A stretch of DNA of 22,753 nucleotides. Origin: a virus. Made by a program: the position numbers and the translations under genes. Numbering within the stretch: the stretch's first letter is position 1; the number at the start of each line of letters is the position of its first letter. Positions 6,718-15,898 of the stretch are shown here, in pieces. The DNA lies in IMG/VR virus record IMGVR_UViG_3300020472_000184, positions 1 through 22,753 of that record, one strand, 5' to 3'. Below the pieces are notes generated by a model. That model was not told where the DNA came from. It did no database searches and saw nothing but the letters and a program-made list of their open reading frames with translations.

Positions 6718-9696
6718 ATGACATTTAAACCAGCATCACGTCCGGGGGCCTATAATCAAGCTATAGCCCCCGTTGACAGAACAAGTAAAGTTAAAGCAAC
6801 AAACGAAAGAGATAGAAATAGGCAGATTGCACATAACAAAAAGGTAGCTGATACACATAGAGAATATGCTAAAAGCTTTGATTTCGGTATTGGGGTAGAA
6901 AATCAAGCAAGGTCGAATGCACTAGCATTTGAGGATTTGGTCAGGCGTGAGGACCAGAAGTTTCAAATGCAAGCAATTCAAGATGCTCAACAAAGTGCAA
7001 TCAGAAACGCAGACCAGAAGGTAGCACAAGTTAATAGAGATACCGATCAACTTGTGAATATGGTACATAAAACTGTTGGTACCGGGGTTGGTATTTATGA
7101 GGCAAGAGAAAAGGCGATAACAAAGCAGCAAGGAAATGACTTACAAGCTATCAAAATAAGAACTGGTATATCTACAGAAGAGCTGAATACTGTAAGGAAA
7201 CTTGAATTAGGTCTAGTTAGAGATGCTGGTTATACTGATGCAACGATTGAAGCCTTAGAAGCTAAAGGATTATCTCGCGCAGACATGGCGAGTATCATCG
7301 GTACTAGGACAGATGTATTTGATCTGAGTATCGTAAATTCCCAAAGACAAGAACTGGCAGATCTATCTTGGGGGATGTATGGCACTGGTATTCCAATACC
7401 AGGCTTCAATGGCCAAACAGCTGATGATCTACGTAGTGATGCTGCTGGAACAGCTGCTGCATATAACCATCATGTTCAGCTTGCCTTACAACGGTGGGGA
7501 AATCCTAACGTTGCTCCTTTAATGCAGTCGATTGAAAAAGGAAGGGGAGCAGCGCTCGGCCCTGCTATTACATTAAGTAATAGGGAAGCAGCAGCGAGGA
7601 TGGAAGCAGATGCGACTCAACGGCTAGCCAATACGCTGCATGCAGGGTCATCTTCTCTTGAGAGAGCACAGCTTGTTAATCAGGGATTCACGCTCAACCC
7701 GAAAGGAGCATACAAAGACTTCAAGTCAATGGAAACTTTAGCAGGAGTACGTGGTTCTGGTGTTGACGCAGCATTTCTCAAAGACCTTGGTGATCAGCAA
7801 CTTCTTAATAAAAATGGCGAACCCATTGGAATGACAGTTCGTCAAAAATTTGGTGTGCAGCTTGATGCAGTTGAGGACGCTTATTATGAGAATCTAAGAG
7901 GTGAGCATAGTGATCGTATCGCTGTTCAAAATCAGAATGCCTTACCAATTCAAGCAGATCTATTGAGACTGCGGCAGGATGATGTAGACTTGGACGAAGA
8001 AACTGCTGAACTTATGATAGATAAGATTCAGGGATCAAATATAACCGACGCCAAGCGTAAGAATCTAATTCAACAGGTCAATGCCCTAGTTCCTAATACT
8101 GAAGGTACAACAGAACGATCACGTGATTGGCATGCTAATCTAGTACAAATAAACCCTCACTATCTTGGTGTAACTCTTGAAGATTTAAGACGTAATTCAT
8201 CATCCCAAAAGGAGTATGAAGACTGGGAAAGTAAGATGTACAAAGCTAGAGGTAGAGATGCCAATAGAAAGACGATGAAGTCAGAAGTCACAAATGCGTT
8301 AAAGATAAGGCTTGGTTTAACAGATGACCAAGCGATTGGTCATCGGGGTTTACATCTAGCCATCGATCATGCAATGGCTGACTATGACCAACGCAGGTTA
8401 CGGTTAGGATCTACGATGGATCAAGGGACAGCACATACTCAAGCATACGCCTTGTTTACTGATGAATTAGGTTCGCCTAAAGATGCATTAGATGGAAAAG
8501 GTACCTATGGAATAGTAAATTTAACAGGTGGTCCTTCAGATAAAGCATTTGTTAACCCTGCTTTCTCCCCTCAATCAACTGCTGATACGTCTAGATATTT
8601 ATATGCAGAGGATTTAGCTAAGGAAATAGGGAAAATTAAAAACGTAGGTGAACGTGGTAAAGCAGGTGCTGCGTTACCTTCAGTAGAACAAGCGATAGAT
8701 AGTGGTGATTTATCAAACTTCTTTAATGAGTATGGTACATGGCCAAAGAAGGTAAATAAAGAGTTACAAGACCAATTAACTGAATTTAGAAAAGCGACGG
8801 GGTTACCAAGTGTGTTTGATGCAGCAGTAGTTATAGCAAATCATAGAGGATTAACAATTCCAGAACCAAAGGTCGATGTTGATCAGAAGTACCATCAAAT
8901 GGTTGATCGATGGGGTGCAGGACCAGCTAATGAGGTTCGTGATGGTGTACCGGTTAGGGGTTATACATCAACTTTTACAGAAGATCCTGATGGTGAACAA
9001 ACAGGATATGATGTAGTATGGAATAATCCAGAAATAACAGTACCTGCAGATTATGAATTCACATACCATACTTTAGGTACAGATGGTTTACCATCAGTAG
9101 GTGTGCAAGGTACAACAGACCCAACCTTAGGAAGTCGTGGTAGAGGGTTCGGTGAGTATGGTGCTTATCGATACATCAGCCCACGTGATGGAAAACAGTA
9201 TGAAGTAGTACTAGGACATGGTGCCGGTCCAAGTTATAAAGGAATGAAGGATGGAGAGATTATACCTCCAGGAACTGTATTACAGACAATGGGTGGTACT
9301 GGTAGATGGGTTGGTAGCCATCATACATCAATACATGTTAATGGTATAGGCTTCACTGCATCATATAATGAGTTGAGAGGATTGATTGATGATTTAGGGG
9401 GCAACCAACCACAACCACAACAACAACCAAAACCTAATAAACTTGATACACCTCTAACAGTACCCGATTCAGCAGATACACCAGCAATGAACATAGAACA
9501 TGAACTACCTGATTTTCCAGGGTTCAAGGTAATCGAATCAAGCACTGGTGAACATATATTTAATATTAAAAAACCTAATGGAGAATGGGTACAATACCCT
9601 GCTAATCTAAAAAACACAGAACTACTAAGAGAAAATTATCGTGATGAATGGATTGCTTATAATAGAGCAGTAAATAAAGGAGGTATCCAAAGATAA
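6718..9696 (+). CDS. Internal virion/ejection protein in gp15 position with a degenerate M23-like region
   Basis: 992 residues (T7 gp15 is 747). The first ~700 residues are mostly charged, Gln/Ala-rich helix, as in proteins that build the ejection tube. Residues ~800-880 have the outline of a LytM/M23 fold: YEVVLGHG (His834), a KDGEIIPPGTVLQTMGGTGR segment matching the 'G…G…(I/L)G..G.TGR' strand-turn of M23 peptidases, then GSHHTSIHV (His868, His869, His873) where M23 has G-P-H-x-H. The HxxxD zinc-ligand pair of active enzymes is not evident, so it may be inactive or diverged. A Gln/Pro linker (PQPQQQPKP) near residue 905 precedes a ~75-residue C-terminal piece. It likely crosses the periplasm during ejection. 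Its stop overlaps the next start (TAATG). Confidence 0.72.
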   Translation: MTFKPASRPGAYNQAIAPVDRTSKVKATNERDRNRQIAHNKKVADTHREYAKSFDFGIGVENQARSNALAFEDLVRREDQKFQMQAIQDAQQSAIRNADQKVAQVNRDTDQLVNMVHKTVGTGVGIYEAREKAITKQQGNDLQAIKIRTGISTEELNTVRKLELGLVRDAGYTDATIEALEAKGLSRADMASIIGTRTDVFDLSIVNSQRQELADLSWGMYGTGIPIPGFNGQTADDLRSDAAGTAAAYNHHVQLALQRWGNPNVAPLMQSIEKGRGAALGPAITLSNREAAARMEADATQRLANTLHAGSSSLERAQLVNQGFTLNPKGAYKDFKSMETLAGVRGSGVDAAFLKDLGDQQLLNKNGEPIGMTVRQKFGVQLDAVEDAYYENLRGEHSDRIAVQNQNALPIQADLLRLRQDDVDLDEETAELMIDKIQGSNITDAKRKNLIQQVNALVPNTEGTTERSRDWHANLVQINPHYLGVTLEDLRRNSSSQKEYEDWESKMYKARGRDANRKTMKSEVTNALKIRLGLTDDQAIGHRGLHLAIDHAMADYDQRRLRLGSTMDQGTAHTQAYALFTDELGSPKDALDGKGTYGIVNLTGGPSDKAFVNPAFSPQSTADTSRYLYAEDLAKEIGKIKNVGERGKAGAALPSVEQAIDSGDLSNFFNEYGTWPKKVNKELQDQLTEFRKATGLPSVFDAAVVIANHRGLTIPEPKVDVDQKYHQMVDRWGAGPANEVRDGVPVRGYTSTFTEDPDGEQTGYDVVWNNPEITVPADYEFTYHTLGTDGLPSVGVQGTTDPTLGSRGRGFGEYGAYRYISPRDGKQYEVVLGHGAGPSYKGMKDGEIIPPGTVLQTMGGTGRWVGSHHTSIHVNGIGFTASYNELRGLIDDLGGNQPQPQQQPKPNKLDTPLTVPDSADTPAMNIEHELPDFPGFKVIESSTGEHIFNIKKPNGEWVQYPANLKNTELLRENYRDEWIAYNRAVNKGGIQR
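9676..9684 (+). promoter_or_regulatory. Near-perfect Shine-Dalgarno for the gp16-position gene
   Basis: AAAGGAGGT lies 11 bases before the ATG at 9696 and inside the end of the preceding gene. It is the longest anti-16S match seen in the window; many other late genes here lack a recognisable site and rely on stop-start overlap. Confidence 0.7.
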
Positions 9697-12600
9697 TGCC
9701 TGACTATCAAGACATGGAATACGTTCCAGATTTAGAACGACTGGAAAAAGAAAAAGACCTTTTTCAACAAGCTGAGGAAGCACAAGTACAACAAGAACAA
9801 GAACAGCAAGCAGCTGAAACTGAAGCAACACCTGTAGCAACACCAGAACCTACTCAAGATGAAGGGCCAAAGGATATCTACGGGAATCCATGGCCACCTG
9901 ATCTTGACCAACAAGCAGAAGAAAGTCAACAGATTGCACAAGAGGTTGTAACAGGTGTTGGTGATACCTTCTTAGGTGTAGGAGAAATGCTAGAGAAAGC
10001 AGTCCTACATGGTCAAGATGGGCCAATTGCTGGACTAAAGAATAAGTATGAGGAAACCTTCCCAACTCAAACACCTTTACGTAAGCTTGCAGGTTTAGTT
10101 TTACCTATGTTATGGGGAGGTGGTTTAGTACAAGGTGGTCTGAAAGGATCTTCTGTAGTACAACAACTACCTAAATGGAAACAGATTGCAGCTAGTACAG
10201 CAGCAGAGATTGGAGTAGAGAGTATCGTCTTAGCAGGTTCAACATCTGCTACAGACGATAACATGATCAAGATGTTTAACGATACTTTTGGTACAAATCT
10301 AATTGGTGCTACCTCAGATGAGTATCACCCTTCATTTAATTATGCATTAAATGTCTTAGAAGGTGCTACGATAACAACTGGTATAGGTGTTTTAGAAGTA
10401 TTTGCTTACCTTAGGTCACTTAAATTAGGTAAACCTAGTGTAGAAGTTGTAGCTAACACACCAGAAGCAGCTGAAGTTATAGCTAGAAATGCTGATGTAA
10501 ACTTAGATGTAGAAGCTAATCCATATGACATCTATAAACGTAACAGAGATGCTGCTTTAGATGGTGAAGCTGCTAACAGATTAGTTAAAATTGATGGTGA
10601 GAACATCTCAGACCTACCTTACACACGTGATATCACTGGTGTACAGAGGCCTGTACAGAACCTAAACGTAGATAAAGTAAGAGCTGCAGTAGATAATGCA
10701 CGTATTAAACTTGATCCTACAGTAGGAGCAGGTGTACGTCCATCAGTATTATCTAATGATGAAGTGAGAGCTGTTGTTAACTCAACACCTGAAGAACATA
10801 GCGACATCTTAGGTGAAGTTGCTGAACAGATGTTCCCTGATGTTGATGCAGTACTTAGTGATGGCACTGTCATTAAGCAAGCACAGATCAGAGCTGAAGT
10901 AGATAATACAGTATTTGAAGCATTCAACAGTGATCCAAAAGAGTTTGCAGCTAACGTTAATGCTATGAAGAGTATGTTGTTAGGAACAGAGAAGTTTCTA
11001 ACTCCTGAACAATTCTTAGTACTAGGTGAATCATTTAAAAGGACATTTGACTTAGCGTTAAGTCCTGATAAATTACGAGCATCTAGTATGATTACAAAGC
11101 AAGCTGCTGACAACATCTCCACTGCCTCTGTAGCAGCTGCTTTAGTGGATGAGGTTACAGATGTTACCCCACAGTTAGTAAACGTCTTTGAGAACCTTAG
11201 ACTGCTGTCTGGTGAGGTTGAACGTCATAAGTTTGCTAAGAAGTTTGGGCTTGCACGTATCAGAGCACTTAAGATGGTAAAGGATCCTGAAACTGCTCAA
11301 GAAGTATCAGAACGGTTAATACAACTTAATAAAGAATACAGTGAAGGTGTAGGTAAAGCTATTAATGAAGGTAGGGCTATCACTGATACCCTACGTGAAA
11401 TAGCAGAAGCTAATCCACAATATCTAAAACCATTTCGTGACTTATACTTAGAAGCAGGTAATGATGTAAATAGCCTATACACTATGAATAGGTGGGTACA
11501 GAATAAATTAGGTGTAATGAAGAAAGCTATTATCGATGGCGAACCTCAAATACCTAGTTTAATCATACAAGGTATGAGATCTGCTATGTATAATAGTGTA
11601 CTACTTGGTACGTCATTACCTAAGTCAGTTGCAGGTAATGCTATACTAACTGTAGCTAAACCAATCTCTGCAGTATTAGGGTCTGGTAGAGGCGCTTTAC
11701 TAATGAATGGTGCTGATGCTGCAGACTTAAGAAGGTCAATAGCTGTCTATGGAGGAATCAAAGAGAACTTCTATCGTGGTCTAGATTTAATGAGGAAACG
11801 ATGGAAGCATATTAACGAGAATCCTTTACTAGCACAGAAAGGTGGTAGGGCTGATTTAAGGACAGCACGATCAGAAGAACTTGATAAGATCAATGACTTT
11901 AAAGAAGCTTGGTTATCTGAAGGAAAGCCAGTTGACGGACGTGTTGCAGCAGCTAATGCTGCTATGCTATTAGGATGGTATAACGATAATAAAGTAGTAC
12001 GAAGCGGTGTTAATGCACTACATGCTATTGATGGTTTCTTCAGTGCATTCCAAGGCACTGGTGTAGCTAGAGCTAGAGCATATGATGAAATATTTCAATA
12101 CTCTAATGGTGCATTTAATAAAGAGTACTTCGACAAACGTAGTGCAGAACTATTTGATAGTTACTTTGATCCTGTAACTGGATTACCTACGGATGAAGCA
12201 GTTAAGAATGCAACAGCTGAGATATCTTTAAACCAACCTAACTTCTTAGTTAATAGATTAGAAGGTTTCTTAGATGCAGTACCAGCAGCACAGCCTACAT
12301 TTATGTTTGCTAGAACTGGTATGAATGCTTTTGATATAAGTTGGTCATTTATGCCAACAAGTGAATTAGGTGTGGGTATTGGTAAAGCACGTAAACTATT
12401 AAGAGCTTCAACACAAGCTGAGAAGACAGCAGCTTTAGCAGAACATGGTCTTGAATATAGTGAAACTATGTGGCGTGCTAAAAAGAATGAATATATTGGT
12501 CGTACTATAGCTGGTCAAGGTCTTGTAATGGCTAGTACTATGTGGGCTTTAGATGGTAATCTATACGGTCCAGGGCCTACAGATCATGGCGAACGTCAAC

Positions 12601-13604
12601 GCATGATGCGTGTTATGGGAGGTAATTACTTCAATCATATCAAGAACCCATTTACAGGTGAATGGCATGATTATAGGGGTATGGAACCATTCAGTATGCT
12701 ACTTGGCCTAGTAGGTAGTGCAGTCAATGAAGCACAGAGAACTGACCAAGCTGTTATGGAAGACCTCTATAGAAAGACAGCACATGCTATTACAATGAAT
12801 GTTACTAATCAAACATTCTTTAAACAGTTTGAACCACTTGCGGCTTTACTTGGTAAGGATCCAACTGCTTGGGCTAGATTTGCCGCTAACACAGCTAACA
12901 TGATTGTACCTTTATCTGGTCTTAGGTCTATTGTAAATAATACATTCGCTCCACAGCTAAAAGATGTGGAAAGAGATTTAGGTAGTATGATAGCTAATAG
13001 GATGTTTAAAATAGCTAATACACTAGAAGATGAAATAGACATTTATACTGGTGAACCTATTAACTATGTTAACCCTATTAATGCTGGTATTAATTCAATA
13101 TTACCTTTCCTTAAAAGTAATGGAGGTATGGAACCTTGGAGACAGTGGTTAGTAGGAACTGGTTGGGATGGTGGATCTAGAATCCGCAAGAATCCTGATA
13201 CAGGAATAGAGTATGAACCAGCTGATCGCCAATGGATCCATAAATATATAGCACAACACATGAAACTACCGGGACAAATTCAAGCATTAAGTGAAAGTCC
13301 TGAGATTAATAAGGAGTTAAAAGAATATAAACAACAATTAGATGCAGGGCAGTTCACTCAAGAAGAGTTTCCAGTTACTAAAACTAGTGCGTATAGAGCA
13401 TTAGAGGCAATACACGATAGAGCTTTTAAGTTAGCACACTTAGCTTGGGTACATAAGAACCTGCAGCACACAAGGGGTGGAGCACTTAAGAATCAAGTAC
13501 AGAACCAAATACTTTATGGTGATATCGAGGGTGCAGCCAAGAGTGCTGATGCACTAAGGAAGCAGAATAAAGAAGTTAAAGAATTAATAAAAATGAATAA
13601 GTAA
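9696..13604 (+). CDS. Large internal virion protein (T7 gp16-like)
   Basis: 1302 residues, matching the length of T7 gp16 (1318). Residues 1-70 are acidic, Glu/Gln-rich and probably disordered. Hydrophobic stretches occur around residues 128-150 (LAGLVLPMLWGGGLVQGGL) and 220-240, followed by very long helical regions to the end. The segment LRSIVNNTFAPQLKD and the C-terminal charged helices fit gp16-type ejection proteins. T7 gp16 begins with a lytic transglycosylase domain; nothing like that (no Glu-Ser SLT motif) is visible here, whereas a cell-wall-enzyme-like region is found in the neighbouring gp15-position protein. The protein is expected to be ejected with the DNA and form the inner-membrane part of the channel. 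Identification rests on length, position and composition. Confidence 0.82.
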   Translation: MPDYQDMEYVPDLERLEKEKDLFQQAEEAQVQQEQEQQAAETEATPVATPEPTQDEGPKDIYGNPWPPDLDQQAEESQQIAQEVVTGVGDTFLGVGEMLEKAVLHGQDGPIAGLKNKYEETFPTQTPLRKLAGLVLPMLWGGGLVQGGLKGSSVVQQLPKWKQIAASTAAEIGVESIVLAGSTSATDDNMIKMFNDTFGTNLIGATSDEYHPSFNYALNVLEGATITTGIGVLEVFAYLRSLKLGKPSVEVVANTPEAAEVIARNADVNLDVEANPYDIYKRNRDAALDGEAANRLVKIDGENISDLPYTRDITGVQRPVQNLNVDKVRAAVDNARIKLDPTVGAGVRPSVLSNDEVRAVVNSTPEEHSDILGEVAEQMFPDVDAVLSDGTVIKQAQIRAEVDNTVFEAFNSDPKEFAANVNAMKSMLLGTEKFLTPEQFLVLGESFKRTFDLALSPDKLRASSMITKQAADNISTASVAAALVDEVTDVTPQLVNVFENLRLLSGEVERHKFAKKFGLARIRALKMVKDPETAQEVSERLIQLNKEYSEGVGKAINEGRAITDTLREIAEANPQYLKPFRDLYLEAGNDVNSLYTMNRWVQNKLGVMKKAIIDGEPQIPSLIIQGMRSAMYNSVLLGTSLPKSVAGNAILTVAKPISAVLGSGRGALLMNGADAADLRRSIAVYGGIKENFYRGLDLMRKRWKHINENPLLAQKGGRADLRTARSEELDKINDFKEAWLSEGKPVDGRVAAANAAMLLGWYNDNKVVRSGVNALHAIDGFFSAFQGTGVARARAYDEIFQYSNGAFNKEYFDKRSAELFDSYFDPVTGLPTDEAVKNATAEISLNQPNFLVNRLEGFLDAVPAAQPTFMFARTGMNAFDISWSFMPTSELGVGIGKARKLLRASTQAEKTAALAEHGLEYSETMWRAKKNEYIGRTIAGQGLVMASTMWALDGNLYGPGPTDHGERQRMMRVMGGNYFNHIKNPFTGEWHDYRGMEPFSMLLGLVGSAVNEAQRTDQAVMEDLYRKTAHAITMNVTNQTFFKQFEPLAALLGKDPTAWARFAANTANMIVPLSGLRSIVNNTFAPQLKDVERDLGSMIANRMFKIANTLEDEIDIYTGEPINYVNPINAGINSILPFLKSNGGMEPWRQWLVGTGWDGGSRIRKNPDTGIEYEPADRQWIHKYIAQHMKLPGQIQALSESPEINKELKEYKQQLDAGQFTQEEFPVTKTSAYRALEAIHDRAFKLAHLAWVHKNLQHTRGGALKNQVQNQILYGDIEGAAKSADALRKQNKEVKELIKMNK

Positions 13605-13620
13605 ACCTGATTAAGGCATT

Positions 13621-14991
13621 ATGGCAACTACAAAAAACACATACACAGGGAATAATTCAACTACGGATTATTCATTTACATTTCCATATCTAAAACAAAC
13701 GGATATCAAGGTAACTCTTGATAACGTTGCAACTACAGCCTATACATTTCATGATGCTACAACAGTTCGATTCAATTCAGCTCCAGCCACTGACGCTGCT
13801 ATTGCTATTTATCGATCTACAGATGATAGTAATCTCGTTGCCACCTTCTACCCTGGCTCAGCTATTAGATCAAGTGATCTAAATGATAACTATACACAGA
13901 ACTTATACTCTACTCAAGAGAACACTAATGATGCTACTGAGGCTCTAGATAACTCTAGGGTCTTAGAAAGTGGTGACTATGTAAGTGCTATTACAAAGGC
14001 TAATGCAGCAGTAGCGACTGCTAACACAGCAGATACTAACGCTAGCGCTGCTGTAAGTACAGCTAACACAGCTTCAGCTTCAGCAACAAGTGCAGTTAAT
14101 ACAGCTAACACTGCAACTTCTACAGCTAACGGAGCAGTTACAACTGCTAACGCAGCTACAACTACAGCTAACGGAGCAGTTACAACTGCTAACGCAGCTA
14201 CAACTACAGCTAATGGTGCTGTTACAACTGCTAATGGAGCAGTTACAACTGCTAATGGTGCTGTAACTACAGCTAATACAGCTAATACAACAGCAGGTAA
14301 TGCTGTAACTACAGCTAACGCAGCTAATACAACAGCAGGTAATGCTGTAACTACAGCTAACGCAGCTACAGCTACAGCTAACACTGCTTCTACTAATGCA
14401 AGTGCTGCTGTTACGACTGCTAATAGTGCATCAGCTTCAGTTGCTGCTGCAGCTATTTATAAAGTAGTACCTGACTTATCTACACTAACAACTGATTACC
14501 CATTAACTGGTAATCAACCTTCACCACCAGGGCCAGATCCAAGTAATTTAGCACCTACTCCAGATGGTACTTATGTGCAGATTACTGATAGTACAGGAAT
14601 CTCATTAGCAAATGGTACTTGGGCTGGAGGTGATTTTTCTGGTTCTTCTAGTTTCCCTAATGGATTTGGTGGTAATCCCCAATTAACCTTAAGAGTAAAA
14701 GTAAGTAATGCATCCGCAGGTTCGGAAACTTATATTGCTCAAGAGTATTACGCTAATGATCCTGAAGCTAGATATGGAGAGGATAGAAAAGTAATTGTTG
14801 AAAGTAATCGAACAATTTCTGAGGACTACACCATCCAGACAACTATGAATGCTCATTCAGTTGGGCCTGTAACTCTCTCACATAATAGCACGGATCTAAC
14901 ATATAACGCTACAACATACGTCACTTCAAACTCTGCAACTGCAGGTTACACTGTAACAATCCCTGAAAACTCTACTTGGTTAATCTCTTAA
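13621..14991 (+). CDS. Tail fibre protein (T7 gp17-type N-terminus)
   Basis: 456 residues. Residues ~5-110 (YTGNNSTTDYSFTFPY, DIKVTLDNV, TTAYTF, then RSSDLNDNYTQNLYSTQE) match the N-terminal domain by which T7-like fibres attach to the tail. Residues ~125-275 form a long trimeric-type coiled coil of Ala/Thr/Asn heptads. Residues ~280-456 are beta-rich; the NRTISEDYTIQ…AHSVGPVTL and VTIPENSTWLI segments are, from memory, common in cyanophage fibre C-termini. The start is supported by AAGG at 13614-13617. The coding sequence ends one base before the next gene, a second fibre-like protein, so the distal fibre is probably assembled from several polypeptides. Confidence 0.9.
   Translation: MATTKNTYTGNNSTTDYSFTFPYLKQTDIKVTLDNVATTAYTFHDATTVRFNSAPATDAAIAIYRSTDDSNLVATFYPGSAIRSSDLNDNYTQNLYSTQENTNDATEALDNSRVLESGDYVSAITKANAAVATANTADTNASAAVSTANTASASATSAVNTANTATSTANGAVTTANAATTTANGAVTTANAATTTANGAVTTANGAVTTANGAVTTANTANTTAGNAVTTANAANTTAGNAVTTANAATATANTASTNASAAVTTANSASASVAAAAIYKVVPDLSTLTTDYPLTGNQPSPPGPDPSNLAPTPDGTYVQITDSTGISLANGTWAGGDFSGSSSFPNGFGGNPQLTLRVKVSNASAGSETYIAQEYYANDPEARYGEDRKVIVESNRTISEDYTIQTTMNAHSVGPVTLSHNSTDLTYNATTYVTSNSATAGYTVTIPENSTWLIS
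14101..14394 (+). repeat. Fourteen in-frame 21-bp repeats encoding coiled-coil heptads
   Basis: Residues 161-258 of the fibre are fourteen consecutive seven-residue units of the form TANGAVT, TANAATT or TAGNAVT. The DNA repeats with a 21-base period (ACAGCTAAC… or ACTGCTAAT…), and some neighbouring units are nearly identical at the base level, so copy number could change by slippage or recombination without breaking the frame, altering fibre length. Confidence 0.92.
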
Positions 14992-14992
14992 A

Positions 14993-15520
14993 ATGGCTAA
15001 ATACGGAAATCTTAAAGCAAACAACTTAATATACAACCTTGATGATGGTGCAGGAGACATTGCAGTACCGCTTTCACATGTAGGAGGTAAGGCTCCTCTT
15101 GCTAGTCCAACCTTTACAGGTAATGTTGTACTACCTGCAACAACGGAAGCAGGTGCAATGGTATTCACAGGACCTCCAACTATTTCAAGCACGGTACTAG
15201 CAGTTTCTACAGACACAACACAAGTTGCGACTACTGCCTTTGTGCAAGATGTTGTTGCTGACAGTGTTGCTAACCTAGTTGACAGCGCTCCAGCTACTCT
15301 CGACACATTAAATGAGATAGCTGCAGCCTTAGGTGATGACGCTAACTACGCTGCATCAGTTACAACTAGTCTTGGTGAAAAATTACCTTATACTGGTGGG
15401 ACATTAACAGGAGATCTTGTTTTAAGCGGAGACCCTGACGCAGCACTTAAAGCTGCTACGAAACAATATGTTGATGCAAATGCAGGCGCTTCTATTGGCC
15501 TTGCTGTTGCTCTCGGTTGA
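14993..15520 (+). CDS. Accessory tail fibre protein with tail-fibre repeats
   Basis: 175 residues. It contains the widespread phage fibre repeat APLASPTFTGNV (residues ~34-45) followed by TTQVATTAFVQD (~75-86), and then TLDTLNEIAAALGDDANYAA, a motif usually found in distal fibre shafts. The C-terminal part has a second fibre repeat, GGTLTGDLVLSGDP and AATKQYVDANAG. The sequence begins one base after the fibre stop with no separate ribosome site, so it is probably coupled to it. It likely forms a trimeric shaft segment between the T7-type fibre and the tip proteins. Confidence 0.82.
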   Translation: MAKYGNLKANNLIYNLDDGAGDIAVPLSHVGGKAPLASPTFTGNVVLPATTEAGAMVFTGPPTISSTVLAVSTDTTQVATTAFVQDVVADSVANLVDSAPATLDTLNEIAAALGDDANYAASVTTSLGEKLPYTGGTLTGDLVLSGDPDAALKAATKQYVDANAGASIGLAVALG

Positions 15521-15559
15521 TTAATCTTTTTACAATTCTCTTATTATTTATTCAAAACA
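15521..15559 (+). promoter_or_regulatory. A/T-rich leader similar to the one before the tail tube gene
   Basis: This 39-base gap contains TTTACAATT, then ATTATTTATT, just before the ATG at 15560. The leader at 2080-2094 carries the same two elements (TTTACAATT overlapping ATTATTTATT) before the ATG at 2095. These are two of the few real intergenic gaps in the late region, so a shared late-promoter or translation-enhancing element is possible. Both gaps are A/T-rich, so chance similarity is not excluded. Confidence 0.3.
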
Positions 15560-15898
15560 ATGGCTGAAACCTTTAACCGTGCAAGCGTTAAACTCGCTTC
15601 CACAAGTATTACTGATGCTTATACTGCTCCAAACGTTGCTTCAACAGATCGCGCTGTCGTCCTTAGCTGCCTTATTGCTAATGTAGATGGATCAGCGGCT
15701 GCTGATGTAACAATCGATATTACTCAAAATGATAACACTTCAATCGCTAAAATAGCAAATACTATTACTGTTCCAGCTGATGCTTCACTAGAAGTGATTG
15801 CAAATAAACTTGTCCTAAAACAAGGTGAAAAACTACGTGCTACAGCATCAGCTGCAGATGACCTTGAAATTACTGTTAGTGCGTTGGAGATTACTTAA
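15560..15898 (+). CDS. Small beta-rich fibre-associated protein
   Basis: 112 residues with alternating hydrophobic/polar strands throughout (RAVVLSCLIANVDGS, ADVTIDITQNDN, LRATASAADDLEITVSALEI), suggesting a compact Ig-like or jelly-roll beta sandwich. No Cys pair, membrane segment or catalytic motif is present. Small proteins of this kind occur next to fibre genes in cyanophages, where they are probably virion components, but I cannot name the family. Its stop overlaps the next ATG by one base (TAATG), placing it in the receptor-recognition cassette. Confidence 0.75.
   Translation: MAETFNRASVKLASTSITDAYTAPNVASTDRAVVLSCLIANVDGSAAADVTIDITQNDNTSIAKIANTITVPADASLEVIANKLVLKQGEKLRATASAADDLEITVSALEIT

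Noticed and set aside
6031-9697. Possible active M23 endopeptidase claim for the gp15-position protein
   Set aside because: Only the C-terminal half of the M23 pattern is seen and the zinc-ligand motifs are not intact, so only an M23-like outline is reported.
10619-11122. 167-codon minus-strand open frame
   Set aside because: Lies wholly inside the gp16-type gene, has a Ser/Thr/Leu-rich shadow composition, no ribosome site, and all supported genes here are on the other strand.
13977-14384. Long minus-strand open frame of Leu/Ala/Val repeats
   Set aside because: It is the mirror of the 21-bp fibre repeats; the low-complexity repeat keeps all stops out of that frame.
14101-14394. Tandem repeats considered as a CRISPR array
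   Set aside because: The units are contiguous, lack spacers, and encode in-frame heptads of the fibre.
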